In this document: in pieces, positions 37,360 through 46,515 of the stretch | How positions within the stretch are numbered: position 1 is the stretch's first letter | Layout of the letters: each line of letters begins with the position of its first letter | From: Albidovulum marisflavi | GTDB lineage: Bacteria; Pseudomonadota; Alphaproteobacteria; Rhodobacterales; Rhodobacteraceae | Assembly (NCBI RefSeq): GCF_025751435.1 | Contig: NZ_JAOWKY010000003.1 | Span: forward strand, 1 to 64,000 | Reading direction: 5' to 3' | Length of the DNA: 64,000 bases | Translations under genes and position numbers: made by a program | Notes under the pieces: generated by a model | Seen by the model: only the letters and a program-made list of their open reading frames with translations | Database searches by the model: none | Told to the model about the DNA's origin: nothing

Positions 37360-38976
37360 CTAGACGTATGCCCCCTTCGGCGCAAAGCTTGAGGGATCGG
37401 CGCGCTTCCAGCGAAGCAGGTAACCAAAGCGGTCCTGCTCTTCGCGCAACAGGAAACCCTCGGGCAGATAGGGATAGACTTCATCGCCGGTGACCATGTC
37501 GCGGTCCGTTTCGCGCATGATCAGGTGATAGGGCAGGAAGCCCGATGGATGCTCCAGCCCCGCCGCACCTGTCAGCTCGCCAAGCGCCTTGAGCGTGTTC
37601 TTGTGGAAATTGACGACCCGCTGGGTCTTGTCGGTGACCACCAGCGCGCGGGCGCGCAGCGGATCCTGCGTCGACACGCCCACCGGACAGTGATTCGTAT
37701 GGCAGGCCTGGGCCTGGATGCAGCCGATCGAAAACATGAACCCGCGGGCAGAGTTGGCCCAGTCGGCGCCCAGGGCAAAGGCCTTGGCGATGTCGAAGGC
37801 GGTGATCAGCTTGCCGGACGCGCCCAGCCGGATGCGGTCGCGCAACCCCGCGCCGCGCAGCGTGTTGTGGGTGAACGTCAACCCTTCAACCAGCGGCATC
37901 CCCATGTGATTGGCGAATTCCAGCGGCGCGGCGCCGGTTCCGCCCTCTTTCCCGTCGACCACGATGAAATCCGGCGTGACGCCGGTTTCCAGCATTGCCT
38001 TCACCATGCACATGAATTCGCGCCGGTGTCCGATGCAAAGCTTGAAGCCGACGGGCTTGCCCCTGGAAAGATCGCGCAGCTTCGCGATGAACTCCATGAA
38101 ATCCAGTGGTGTCGAGAAGGCGCTGTGCCCGGGAGGAGATATGCAGTCGACCCCCATCGGAATGCCGCGCGCCTCGGCGATCTCCGGCGTGATTTTTGCT
38201 GCGGGCAGCATGCCGCCGTGGCCGGGCTTGGCGCCCTGGCTCAGCTTGACCTCGATCATCTTGACCTGGGGGTCGGCGGCCTGTTCAGCGAAACGATCGG
38301 GGTCGAAGCGCCCATCGCTGGTTCGGCAGCCGAAGTAACCGGATGCGATTTCCCAGATCAGATCGCCGCCGCCTTCGCGGTGATAGCGAGAGATCCCACC
38401 CTCGCCCGTGTCATGCGCGAAACCACCAGCCTTCGCGCCCTTGCTGAGCGCGAGAATCGCGTTCGCTGAAAGCGATCCGAAGCTCATGGCCGAAATGTTG
38501 TAGATCGACGCGTCATAGGGTTGCGTGCAATCGGGCCCGCCGATCGTCACGCGGAAATCGGTATTCGCGATGTGTTTGGGCTGGATCGAATGCGTGAGCC
38601 ATTCGTATCCCGCCTCGTAAACGCGGGCGCGGGTACCGAAGGGGCGCTTGTCCTCGACGCCCTTGGCCCGCTGATAGACGATCGAGCGATCGTCGCGCGA
38701 AAACGGCAGTTCGTCGTGGTCGCTTTCGATCAGGTACTGACGGATTTCGGGGCGGATGCCTTCGAACATGAACCGCATATGCCCAAGGATCGGATAGTTC
38801 CTGAGGATCGCATGGCGGGTCTGAAGGACGTCGTGCACGCCGATGGCAGCAAGCGTCCCGAATACCCCTGCGCCGACCCAGGCCCAGGGATGGACCGCAG
38901 CCAGCGCAAGCGCCACGAGCGTAAGTGCGATGCTGCCAATGAAGAACGAGAACCGTTCAAGCGATCCCAACCCCAT
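37360..38976 (-). CDS. FMN-binding glutamate-synthase-like protein
   Basis: A 538-residue protein with two N-terminal hydrophobic segments (about 9-50), then a glutamate synthase FMN-barrel domain. It carries PGHGGMLPAAKITPEIA and VDGKEGGTGAAPLEFANH, plus a cluster-binding motif CIQAQACHTNHCPVG (C-x5-C-x4-C). It lacks the glutaminase domain of GltB, so it is not a normal glutamate synthase on its own. Archaeal and bacterial stand-alone forms are known, but their reaction is not settled. The membrane anchor is unusual. Confidence 0.8.
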   Translation of the reverse strand: MGLGSLERFSFFIGSIALTLVALALAAVHPWAWVGAGVFGTLAAIGVHDVLQTRHAILRNYPILGHMRFMFEGIRPEIRQYLIESDHDELPFSRDDRSIVYQRAKGVEDKRPFGTRARVYEAGYEWLTHSIQPKHIANTDFRVTIGGPDCTQPYDASIYNISAMSFGSLSANAILALSKGAKAGGFAHDTGEGGISRYHREGGGDLIWEIASGYFGCRTSDGRFDPDRFAEQAADPQVKMIEVKLSQGAKPGHGGMLPAAKITPEIAEARGIPMGVDCISPPGHSAFSTPLDFMEFIAKLRDLSRGKPVGFKLCIGHRREFMCMVKAMLETGVTPDFIVVDGKEGGTGAAPLEFANHMGMPLVEGLTFTHNTLRGAGLRDRIRLGASGKLITAFDIAKAFALGADWANSARGFMFSIGCIQAQACHTNHCPVGVSTQDPLRARALVVTDKTQRVVNFHKNTLKALGELTGAAGLEHPSGFLPYHLIMRETDRDMVTGDEVYPYLPEGFLLREEQDRFGYLLRWKRADPSSFAPKGAYV

Positions 38977-39122
38977 TCAGATGTCCTCCCAAGACATGAT
39001 GGGGATCAGCTAGCACCCGGATGGCCGGGCAAGCAAGAAAGGCTTGCGCTGCCGCATGCGGAACCCTGGGGCCGCGCGCCATGGGCGGGCGCGGGCCTCG
39101 GCGCGGGCGCGGGGCTCCCTGT

Positions 39123-39941
39123 CTAGCCGGAAAGCTTGGCGTGCACCTCGGCAAGGTCGATATCTGCGGTCGGCATCTTGTTGGCAGGGTTCTCGAAATC
39201 GTACTTGAACAGCGCGAAGTCGCGTTTGTAGATCTCGTAGACCAGGTGCATCGACAGGTCGTCGAAATAGTCCTCGACGGGATGCGCGCGCTTGGGCCCA
39301 TGCCCTTCGCTTTCGTTGAAGCGCGGGATGTCGGACAGGCTGACGGGGCAGGGCGTCTGGATGTTGTCCAGTACCACCTGCATTCCCTCGTTGAATTTCT
39401 CGGTCCAGATGATCTGGTCGTAGCGCCCGCCGTTCGCGATGAATGTGGCGACATGGCCCGACATCGACGACCAATGGATGTCAGGGTCCATCGGGCGGTG
39501 CCAGCGGATCGTGTCCCGCGCGAACAGGAGGAAGCGGCGAAAGCTCTTGATCTGGTCGAACTCGAACCCGCTTTCGGGTTTTCCGACCTCGATCCCATAT
39601 TTCTGGATCAGCATCGGGACAAGCTTGCCGCGATAGCGCTTGCCGTTGCGCTGGATGCCGCAGATCTTGTCGAAGAACGACGACAGGATGCGCGTGTAAG
39701 GATTGCGGACGCAGGTGAAGGAGAACGACTTGTGCGCCAGCACGTTTGCCTCGATCGGTCCCTGGCTGTCGTCCTGCGCCCACTTGTGCAGCCCGGCGGT
39801 CGAATCGTGGATGTCGCCGTCGAAGAAGCGCCCGTGATCCGAATAGAACATGATCTGCCCGATCGTCGAACAGGCGCATTTGGGAACGACGCGATAGACC
39901 ATGCTTTCGCTTTCGGTCATCCACGTGCCGGGGAAACCCAT
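39123..39941 (-). CDS. Sulfotransferase family 2-type protein
   Basis: A 272-residue PAPS-type sulfotransferase-fold protein. VPKCACSTI at residues 19-27 is the 5'-phosphosulfate loop of the carbohydrate sulfotransferase (HNK-1/chondroitin) kind, and CVRNPYTRILSSF at 77-89 is the 3'-phosphate loop with Arg and Ser. The substrate is likely a carbohydrate, but this is inferred from family and from the divergent glycosyltransferase gene next door. A very good promoter lies upstream. It has no signal peptide, so it works in the cytoplasm. Confidence 0.8.
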   Translation of the reverse strand: MGFPGTWMTESESMVYRVVPKCACSTIGQIMFYSDHGRFFDGDIHDSTAGLHKWAQDDSQGPIEANVLAHKSFSFTCVRNPYTRILSSFFDKICGIQRNGKRYRGKLVPMLIQKYGIEVGKPESGFEFDQIKSFRRFLLFARDTIRWHRPMDPDIHWSSMSGHVATFIANGGRYDQIIWTEKFNEGMQVVLDNIQTPCPVSLSDIPRFNESEGHGPKRAHPVEDYFDDLSMHLVYEIYKRDFALFKYDFENPANKMPTADIDLAEVHAKLSG

Positions 39942-39992
39942 GAACCGCTTCCTTTCACTTCTGCCCTTTTGTGAGGCATATACCGAACAACG

Positions 39993-40021
39993 CTTTAAGA
40001 AACAGAAATAACCTCTGTCAA
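39993..40021 (-). promoter_or_regulatory. Predicted promoter of the sulfotransferase gene
   Basis: On the minus strand TTGACA (40021-40016), a perfect -35, and TTAAAG (39998-39993) are 17 bases apart. The 140-base divergent gap is clearly richer in A and T than its surroundings. Confidence 0.65.
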
Positions 40022-40081
40022 TTCGATCGCTGATGAAGCTATTGAGCGAAGGGCAAACACTGTTCCAACCTTACCCGGTTC

Positions 40082-41659
40082 ATGGCCAAGATCGCTTTCA
40101 TTCTGCTTTGTCACAAGGATCCGGAGGGCGTGATCCGTCAGGCCAAGAGCCTTGCGGAGGCCGGGGACGTTGTCGCCATCCATTTCGATGGCCGCTCGGG
40201 CGCCGAGTCCTACAAGAAGATCCGCCAGGGACTGGATGGCGTCGCTGGCGTGACTTTCGCCGCGAGGCGGATCAAGTGCGGCTGGGGCGAATGGAGCCTT
40301 GTCGCCGCGACGCTCGAGGCGGTGAAGGCCGCGCGCGCGGCATTTCCGGATGCGACCTACTACTACATGATCTCTGGCGATTGCATGGCGATCAAGTCGG
40401 CCGAGTACGCACATGCCCTTCTTGATGCGGAAGACGTGGACTACATTGAAAGCTTCGACTTCTTCGAAAGCGGATGGATCAAGACCGGCATCCGCGAAGA
40501 TCGCCTGATCTACCGGCACCTGTTCAACGAGCGAACGCACAAGCCGCTGTTCTACGCAAGCCTGAACCTTCAGCGGCGGCTGGGACTGGCGCGGGCCATC
40601 CCAAAGGGCCTTCGCATGATGATCGGCAGCCAATGGTGGTGCCTGCGGCGGGATACGATCGACAAGGTCTTGGCGTTCTGCCAAAGCCGTCCCGACGTCG
40701 TGCGCTTCTTCCGCACCACATGGATACCGGACGAAACATTCTTTCAGACGCTCGTGCGCCATCTGGTACCCGGAAACGAGATCCGGTCGCGTACGCTGAC
40801 GTTCCTGACGTTTACCGACTATGGAATGCCGACGACCTTTCACAACGATCACTACGAATTCCTGCTGGCACAGGACAGCCTTTTCGCGCGCAAGATCAGC
40901 GCCGAGGCGCTTGGACTCCGGCGCCGCCTGGCGCGGCATTACCAGGGAAGCGACCGTGCGGATGAGGTCTGCGGAGGCGGGCGCCGGACGGTCGCGCTGA
41001 TGACCGGACTGGGGCGCGAGGGCCGCCGCTTTGCCCCGCGGGCCTGGGAAGTTGGGGGCCGCATCGGCAAGGGGCGCGAACTGCTGATCGTCTCGTGCAA
41101 GAAATGGCACGTCGCCAAACGACTGGCCGCGGCAATCCGTGGCGCGACGGACCTGCCGACACTGGATTACGTCTTCGACGAGGCGGGGGCGGCAATGCCC
41201 GACCTCGGGGGCATCGAAAGCAGCCTCGCCAAGCGTTCACGCCACCGCCGCGCGGTCCTGCGGCTTGTCTTCGACCACTACCGGACCAATCGTCTGGCGA
41301 TCTGTCTGGATCCTTCGAACCTGACTTTGGTCCAGGACTGCGCCACGGATGGTGCGCGGCTTCGCATCCTTGAGATCGGCGTGGATTTTTCCGACACTTA
41401 TCTGGAAGGGCACGCCAGGCGCGTCGGACTCGCGGGCGACAGGACCCCGGCCAGCGCCATGGCGGCACTGGTCCCCGCGATCCGCCGGCAGTTCTCGCTT
41501 GAGAGCGAGCGGCTGGCCGAAACCAAAGGGGCCGAGTATCTGCGTCTGGACCCCGGCGACGGATTGCAGGAAAACGCGTCGACGCTTGCACGATTTCTTT
41601 CCATCCCCGAGGAAAGTGCGCGCAAGATCGCATCGGCGCAGCATCTATTCGACGATTGA
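40082..41659 (+). CDS. Core-2/I-branching (GT14-type) glycosyltransferase
   Basis: The 525-residue protein starts MAKIAFILLCHKDPEGVIRQ, like the beta-1,6-N-acetylglucosaminyltransferase family. It has KCGWGEWSLVAATLEA, YYYMISGDCMAIKS and SQWWCLRRDTIDKVL in the catalytic half (1-320). The second half (about 330-525) is a separate domain beginning ELLIVSCKKWHVAKRL that I recognise only as the extension common in Rhodobacterales members (DUF5928-like). It has no signal peptide. With the divergent sulfotransferase it suggests a sulfated glycan. Start ATG 40082 has only a weak ribosome binding site. Confidence 0.75.
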   Translation: MAKIAFILLCHKDPEGVIRQAKSLAEAGDVVAIHFDGRSGAESYKKIRQGLDGVAGVTFAARRIKCGWGEWSLVAATLEAVKAARAAFPDATYYYMISGDCMAIKSAEYAHALLDAEDVDYIESFDFFESGWIKTGIREDRLIYRHLFNERTHKPLFYASLNLQRRLGLARAIPKGLRMMIGSQWWCLRRDTIDKVLAFCQSRPDVVRFFRTTWIPDETFFQTLVRHLVPGNEIRSRTLTFLTFTDYGMPTTFHNDHYEFLLAQDSLFARKISAEALGLRRRLARHYQGSDRADEVCGGGRRTVALMTGLGREGRRFAPRAWEVGGRIGKGRELLIVSCKKWHVAKRLAAAIRGATDLPTLDYVFDEAGAAMPDLGGIESSLAKRSRHRRAVLRLVFDHYRTNRLAICLDPSNLTLVQDCATDGARLRILEIGVDFSDTYLEGHARRVGLAGDRTPASAMAALVPAIRRQFSLESERLAETKGAEYLRLDPGDGLQENASTLARFLSIPEESARKIASAQHLFDD

Positions 41660-41667
41660 GGAGCGAT

Positions 41668-42051
41668 ATGGCCTATAGCTACGACCCCCAGAACGTCTTC
41701 GCCCGCATCCTGCGCGGCGAGATCCCGAACAAGACCGTGCTGGAAACCGAGCATACGCTTGCCTTTCACGATATCGGGCCGCAGGCGCCGATCCACGTGC
41801 TCGTGATTCCCAAGGGACCCTATGTGAATTTCGACCATTTCGCCGCAGAGGCGAGCGCGGAAGAGATCGCCGATTTCACCCGCACCGCCGGCGAGGTCTG
41901 CCGGATCGTGGGCGCGGCGCCTGGAGAGGCCGGTGGCGGCTATCGCACTATCTCGAACGCGGGTGAAGCCGGAGTGCAGGAAGTGCCGCACTACCACATG
42001 CACATCCTTGGCGGCCGCGTTCTGGGGCGCATGCTGCAGCGCCACGACTGA
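41668..42051 (+). CDS. HIT-family nucleotide-binding protein
   Basis: Histidine triad proteins hydrolyse nucleotide-linked phosphoramidates such as AMP-lysine. The 127-residue protein has the HYHMHILGG motif with H108, H110 and H112, and ILRGEIPNKTVLET at the start, as in HINT/PKCI-type members. I chose ATG 41668 behind GAGGAG; it follows the GT14 gene by 8 bases and may share its transcript. Confidence 0.9.
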   Translation: MAYSYDPQNVFARILRGEIPNKTVLETEHTLAFHDIGPQAPIHVLVIPKGPYVNFDHFAAEASAEEIADFTRTAGEVCRIVGAAPGEAGGGYRTISNAGEAGVQEVPHYHMHILGGRVLGRMLQRHD

Positions 42052-42140
42052 GATCGGCCGCACGACAGGGGCGGCTTGCCGCCGCTCGCAGGATCGCTAT
42101 CATGCCGCGCCGGAATTAAACGCCTGACGGAGCTCTGACC

Positions 42141-42326
42141 ATGTCCTTTCCCGCCCCCGAAACCGAGGTTGTGAGCACCCGCAAAGTCGCCTGCGACGGT
42201 GGCGAAGGCGCCTTGGGCCACCCGCGGGTCTGGCTGACCATCCCGCAAGACGCGGGCTTCGTCGAATGCGGATACTGCGACAAGAAGTTCGTCCTCGGCG
42301 CCGACAACGTGCACGACGAACACTAG
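42141..42326 (+). CDS. Zinc-finger CHCC-type protein (NDUFS6-like)
   Basis: The 61-residue protein has [18 protein letters not shown] and ECGYCDKKF, the C-x8-H-x-C-x2-C zinc pattern shared with the NDUFS6 subunit of complex I. Alphaproteobacterial forms are accessory to complex I or stand alone. Its role here is not shown by the neighbours. Confidence 0.8.
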   Translation: MSFPAPETEVVSTRKVACDGGEGALGHPRVWLTIPQDAGFVECGYCDKKFVLGADNVHDEH

Positions 42327-42371
42327 GGCTGAGTCGCGGCTGGGCACCGCCCGTCCGGCCGCCCCGACCGG

Positions 42372-42719
42372 ATGGATGCGACCGTGTTCCGAGCCTACGC
42401 GTTTCTGATTGCCGCGATTGTCGCCGAGGTCATCGCGACGACCGCTCTTGCCAGGTCTGACAGCTTCACCCGCCTTTGGCCCAGCGTCGTGACGGTCGCG
42501 GGCTATGCCATCGCCTTCTGGTGCCTGTCCTTTCCGCTGCGCGTCATGCCAACGGGCGTGGTCTATGCGATCTGGTCCGGACTTGGCATCGTGCTGATCG
42601 CGATTGTCGCCTATTTCTGGGCGAAGCAGGCGCTTGACGGCGCCGCCATCGTCGGGCTTGGACTGATCATCGCCGGCGTGCTCGTGATCAATGTCTTCTC
42701 GAAGACCGTCGGCCACTGA
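42372..42719 (+). CDS. SMR-family small multidrug-type transporter
   Basis: The 115-residue protein has four membrane helices and the membrane Glu in AFLIAAIVAEVIATTALARS, the proton/substrate-coupling residue of EmrE-type transporters. The third helix carries TGVVYAIWSGLGIVLIA, a family marker. Members export quaternary ammonium compounds or guanidinium, and the sequence alone does not tell which. I see no guanidine riboswitch upstream. Confidence 0.88.
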   Translation: MDATVFRAYAFLIAAIVAEVIATTALARSDSFTRLWPSVVTVAGYAIAFWCLSFPLRVMPTGVVYAIWSGLGIVLIAIVAYFWAKQALDGAAIVGLGLIIAGVLVINVFSKTVGH

Positions 42720-42740
42720 TCCGCGCGGCAGTTGCCGTTT

Positions 42741-42977
42741 CTAGCCGAATTTCAGGAACAGCCTGGCATAGGCGGGTTTCAGCTTTTCCGCCGCAGCGCG
42801 CAGCCGCGTTTCGTCGCCCGAACGCGCGGCGTCCAGAAGGTTCCGGACCGAGGTTTCGAAGTCGGCCGACAGGGTCGCGTATTCAGGATTTCCCGATGCC
42901 CCGACAGGGGGAGTCGCCAGCACGTCCCGAGCCAGGTAGGCCAGCACCGCCGCCTGTTCGCGGATCATTCCCATCAT
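42741..42977 (-). CDS. Small helical protein of unknown function
   Basis: A 78-residue, probably all-alpha protein with no signal peptide. Its end AAAEKLKPAYARLFLKFG resembles the last helix of four-helix cytochrome b562 proteins, but no heme-ligand Met/His pair is visible. GGAGG precedes two adjacent ATG codons (42977, 42974). It lies 39 bases downstream of the next gene on the same strand and so may be in an operon with it. Confidence 0.5.
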   Translation of the reverse strand: MMGMIREQAAVLAYLARDVLATPPVGASGNPEYATLSADFETSVRNLLDAARSGDETRLRAAAEKLKPAYARLFLKFG

Positions 42978-43016
42978 GTCGGCCTCCGTGTCGGACGGGT
43001 CCGCGGACAGAAAATG

Positions 43017-43454
43017 CTACATCGCCGCATGGTAGGCATTCATGCGGTCCGAGAAGGTCTCGATCCCGTTTCGGGCATGTAGCTCGCCGAACAGGTCACG
43101 AAGGCTTTCCAGCGTTTCGTGCGCCTCGGACAACTCGTGCGCCGCCACCTGATCGTTGGCGGTGCCGACAAGGGCGCGCGCCGTGTCGATGGTCGCGCCC
43201 CACAGATGATCGTCCTGATATTGCGGTGGCGGATCTTCGCCCCAGATTTCGGCCAGCGCCGCAAGCTGGTCGGACAGGTCGGTGACGGCGGTGAAGGATT
43301 CGGCATGCTCCCCGGCATTCGTCTGGAACAGAGCGATGCGGTAGATGCCGTACATCTCGCGAAAGGACGCCTCGAACTCTGCGACAGGACCCGCGTGAGC
43401 CGAGCTGGTTGCAAGCAGCGCGAACGCGGTTATGAGCGGGCCGAGACGTTTCAT
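43017..43454 (-). CDS. Periplasmic four-helix protein, cytochrome b562-like candidate
   Basis: The 145-residue protein has a signal peptide ([21 protein letters not shown], cleavage near residue 21). The rest is rich in helix-forming residues. M34 is in the first helix (SFREMYGIYR) and H142 in the last (DRMNAYHAAM), where b562 puts its two heme ligands; the MNAYH end resembles b562's RNAYH. This is a structural guess, since no CxxCH or proven homology supports it. The start at 43454 follows GGGGGA. Confidence 0.5.
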   Translation of the reverse strand: MKRLGPLITAFALLATSSAHAGPVAEFEASFREMYGIYRIALFQTNAGEHAESFTAVTDLSDQLAALAEIWGEDPPPQYQDDHLWGATIDTARALVGTANDQVAAHELSEAHETLESLRDLFGELHARNGIETFSDRMNAYHAAM

Positions 43455-43636
43455 GGGGGTCCCCCGAAACATGTTCCTGTGCGCCGATCAGTAGGGTGAA
43501 AGGCCCGGCCTGTAAACAATCGGTCCGCGCCGGTCGCCTGCGGTCCCTGAAGGCGCCTGGACGCGCACAGGGTGGAACCGCCCGCCGGAACGTGACATTA
43601 CTCCGACGACCGATGTGCAGGGTGGAGGGACGCGAC

Positions 43637-46474
43637 ATGAGCTTTGGCAAGGGTTGCCATCTGCACCTGATTGACGGGTCGGCCTTCATCTTCCGCGCCT
43701 ACCATGCGCTGCCGCCGCTGACGCGCAAGTCCGACGGTCTGCCCATCGGCGCGGTTGCCGGCTTCTGCAACATGCTCTGGGGGCAGCTGACGCAGAACAA
43801 GGGCAAGACCGGTCCGACCCATATCGCGGTCGTCTTCGACTATTCCTCGAAGACCTTCCGCGACGACATCTACGACAAGTACAAGGCCAACCGCCCGGAA
43901 CTGCCCGAGGACCTGCGCCCGCAGTTCCCGCTTACCCGCGATGCGACGCGGGCGTTCAACGTCGCCTGCCTCGAGATGGAAGGGTACGAGGCCGATGACA
44001 TCATAGCGACCCTGGCGCGGCAGGCGACCGAGGCGGGCGGCGACGTCACCATCATCTCGTCCGACAAGGACCTGATGCAGCTGGTCGGCAACGGCGTCGT
44101 CATGTTCGACGCGATGAAGAACCGCACCATCGACCGCGACGAGGTGATCGAGAAATTCGGCGTCCCGCCAGAGCGGGTCGTGGACGTTCAGTCGCTGGCG
44201 GGCGACAGCGTGGACAACGTGCCGGGCGCGCCGGGCATCGGGGTCAAGACGGCGGCGCTTCTGATCAATGAATACGGGGATCTGGAAACGCTGCTTTCAA
44301 GGGCGGAAGAGATCAAGCAGCCCAAACGCCGTCAGGCGCTGATCGAGAATGCCGACCTGATCCGCGTGTCGAAGCGTCTGGTCACGCTTGATGCGCACGC
44401 CCCGGTGAAGGAAACGCTTGACGAACTCGAGGTGCGCGACCCCGAAGCCGGACCGCTGATGGATTTCCTGTCGCAGATGGAGTTCCGCACGCTGACGCGG
44501 CGCGTTGCCGACGCGCTCAAGGTCGAGCCGCCGGCCATGGCGGAAAACAGTCTGACGCCCGGGCACGTCGACCAGATGGCGGCGGCCGACGCCCCGCCTC
44601 AGCCCGAAACCGTTCCCTTTGTCCATGCCGACTACGAACATGTCCGCGACCGTGGCGCGCTTGACCGCTGGATCGCGGCGATCCGCGAGGCGGGACGGGT
44701 GGCCATCGACACTGAAACGACCAGCCTTGATGAAATGCGGGCGGAACTGGTCGGGATATCGCTGTCGGTGGTGGCGGGGCAGGCCTGCTACATCCCGCTG
44801 GGGCACCGTCAGGGTGGCGGCGACCTTTTCGCGGGCGACGCCCCGAGCGAAGGGCAGCTGCCCGCCGACGCAGTGCTGGCCGCGCTGAAGCCGTTGCTTG
44901 AGGACGGTTCCATCCTCAAGATCGGCCAGAACATGAAATACGACTGGAAGATCTTCGCCCGCCTCGGCATCCGCATAGCGCCCTTCGACGACACGATGCT
45001 GATGAGCTACGCGATGCACGCAGGCCAGCACAACCACGGCATGGACGGGCTGTCAGAGCGTTACCTTGGGCACAAGCCGATCGAGATCAAGTCGCTCCTT
45101 GGGTCCGGCAAGTCCGCGATCACGTTTGACCGGGTGCCGGTCGACGAGGCGGTGAAATACGCCGCCGAAGACGCCGACGTGACGGTCAGGCTGTGGCAGG
45201 CGTTCAAGCCCAACCTGCACCGGGCGGCGGTGACGACGGTCTACGAAACGCTCGAACGCCCGCTGGTGCCGGTGCTGGCCGACATGGAACTGGCGGGCAT
45301 CCGCGTGGATCCGAACGTCCTGTCGCGCATGTCGAACGCCTTTGCCCAGAAGATGGCGGGGCTGGAGGCCGAGATCCATGAGCTTGCAGGCCAACCTTTC
45401 AACGTGGGCTCGCCCAAGCAACTGGGAGAGATCCTGTTCGACGCAATGGGCGTTCCGGGGGGCGAAAAGGGCAAGACCGGCGCCTATGCCACCGGCGCGG
45501 ACGTGCTTGAGGACATCGCGGCCAATACCGATCTGGGGCGTCCGGCCGACCTGGCGGCACGCGTCCTGGACTGGCGTCAGCTGTCCAAGCTGAAATCGAC
45601 CTATACGGATGCGCTGCAGAACCACATCAACCCGGAAACCGGACGGGTTCACACCAGCTATTCCATCGCCGGGGCGAACACCGGGCGGCTCGCCTCGACC
45701 GACCCGAACCTCCAGAACATCCCGATCCGCACCGAGGAGGGGCGCCGCATCCGCGAAGCCTTCGTGGCGGGGCCGGGGATGCGCCTTGTCAGCCTGGACT
45801 ACAGCCAGATCGAACTGCGCATCCTTGCCCATGTCGCGGACATTCCGGCACTGAAGCAGGCTTTCCGCGACGGAATCGACATTCACGCGATGACGGCGAG
45901 CGAGATGTTCGGCGTGCCGCTCGACCAGATGACCCCTGAAGTGCGCCGCCGCGCCAAGGCGATCAACTTCGGCGTCATCTACGGCATCTCGGGCTTCGGC
46001 CTTGCGCGGAACCTGCGCATCCCCCGGGCCGAGGCGCAGGCGTTCATCGACACCTACTTCGAACGTTTCCCCGGGATCCGGGAATACATGGATCGAACGG
46101 TCGCCTTCGCTAAGGAAAACGGCTTCGTCCAGACCCTGTTTGGTCGCAAGATCCATACGCCCGAGATCAATTCAAAGGGGCCGACCGCAGGCTTCGCGCG
46201 CCGTGCGGCGATCAACGCGCCGATCCAGGGCGCCGCCGCCGACATCATCCGGCGCGCGATGATCCGGATGCCGCAGGCGATCCGAGGGCTGCCCGCGACG
46301 ATGTTGCTGCAGGTCCATGACGAACTTCTGTTCGAGGTCGAAGAGGCCGCCGTTGACGACCTGATCTCCGCCGCGCGAGCGGCGATGGAGGGGGCTGCAC
46401 ACCCCGCGGTGCACCTGGATGTGCCGCTGGTCGCCGATGCGGGGCAGGGTGCGAACTGGGCAGAGGCGCATTGA
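43637..46474 (+). CDS. polA: DNA polymerase I
   Basis: Fills gaps, removes RNA primers and repairs DNA. The 945-residue protein has all three domains: 5'-3' exonuclease (1-300, with SSDKDLMQLVG and DNVPGAPGIG), 3'-5' proofreading (D358 and E360 in AIDTETTSLDEM), and polymerase with SLDYSQIELRILA, RRRAKAINFGVIYG and QVHDELLFEV. I chose ATG 43637 behind GGAGGG; the longer frame from 43496 adds an unlikely basic N-terminus. Confidence 0.96.
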   Translation: MSFGKGCHLHLIDGSAFIFRAYHALPPLTRKSDGLPIGAVAGFCNMLWGQLTQNKGKTGPTHIAVVFDYSSKTFRDDIYDKYKANRPELPEDLRPQFPLTRDATRAFNVACLEMEGYEADDIIATLARQATEAGGDVTIISSDKDLMQLVGNGVVMFDAMKNRTIDRDEVIEKFGVPPERVVDVQSLAGDSVDNVPGAPGIGVKTAALLINEYGDLETLLSRAEEIKQPKRRQALIENADLIRVSKRLVTLDAHAPVKETLDELEVRDPEAGPLMDFLSQMEFRTLTRRVADALKVEPPAMAENSLTPGHVDQMAAADAPPQPETVPFVHADYEHVRDRGALDRWIAAIREAGRVAIDTETTSLDEMRAELVGISLSVVAGQACYIPLGHRQGGGDLFAGDAPSEGQLPADAVLAALKPLLEDGSILKIGQNMKYDWKIFARLGIRIAPFDDTMLMSYAMHAGQHNHGMDGLSERYLGHKPIEIKSLLGSGKSAITFDRVPVDEAVKYAAEDADVTVRLWQAFKPNLHRAAVTTVYETLERPLVPVLADMELAGIRVDPNVLSRMSNAFAQKMAGLEAEIHELAGQPFNVGSPKQLGEILFDAMGVPGGEKGKTGAYATGADVLEDIAANTDLGRPADLAARVLDWRQLSKLKSTYTDALQNHINPETGRVHTSYSIAGANTGRLASTDPNLQNIPIRTEEGRRIREAFVAGPGMRLVSLDYSQIELRILAHVADIPALKQAFRDGIDIHAMTASEMFGVPLDQMTPEVRRRAKAINFGVIYGISGFGLARNLRIPRAEAQAFIDTYFERFPGIREYMDRTVAFAKENGFVQTLFGRKIHTPEINSKGPTAGFARRAAINAPIQGAAADIIRRAMIRMPQAIRGLPATMLLQVHDELLFEVEEAAVDDLISAARAAMEGAAHPAVHLDVPLVADAGQGANWAEAH

Positions 46475-46515
46475 CCGACCTGCCAAGGGCGCCGAGACAA
46501 GGATAGGGGGGCCGG

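Noticed and set aside
36913-37392. 159-codon frame crossing tRNA-Arg
   Set aside because: It overlaps the end of the kinase in another frame and translates through the tRNA, so it cannot be a normal gene.
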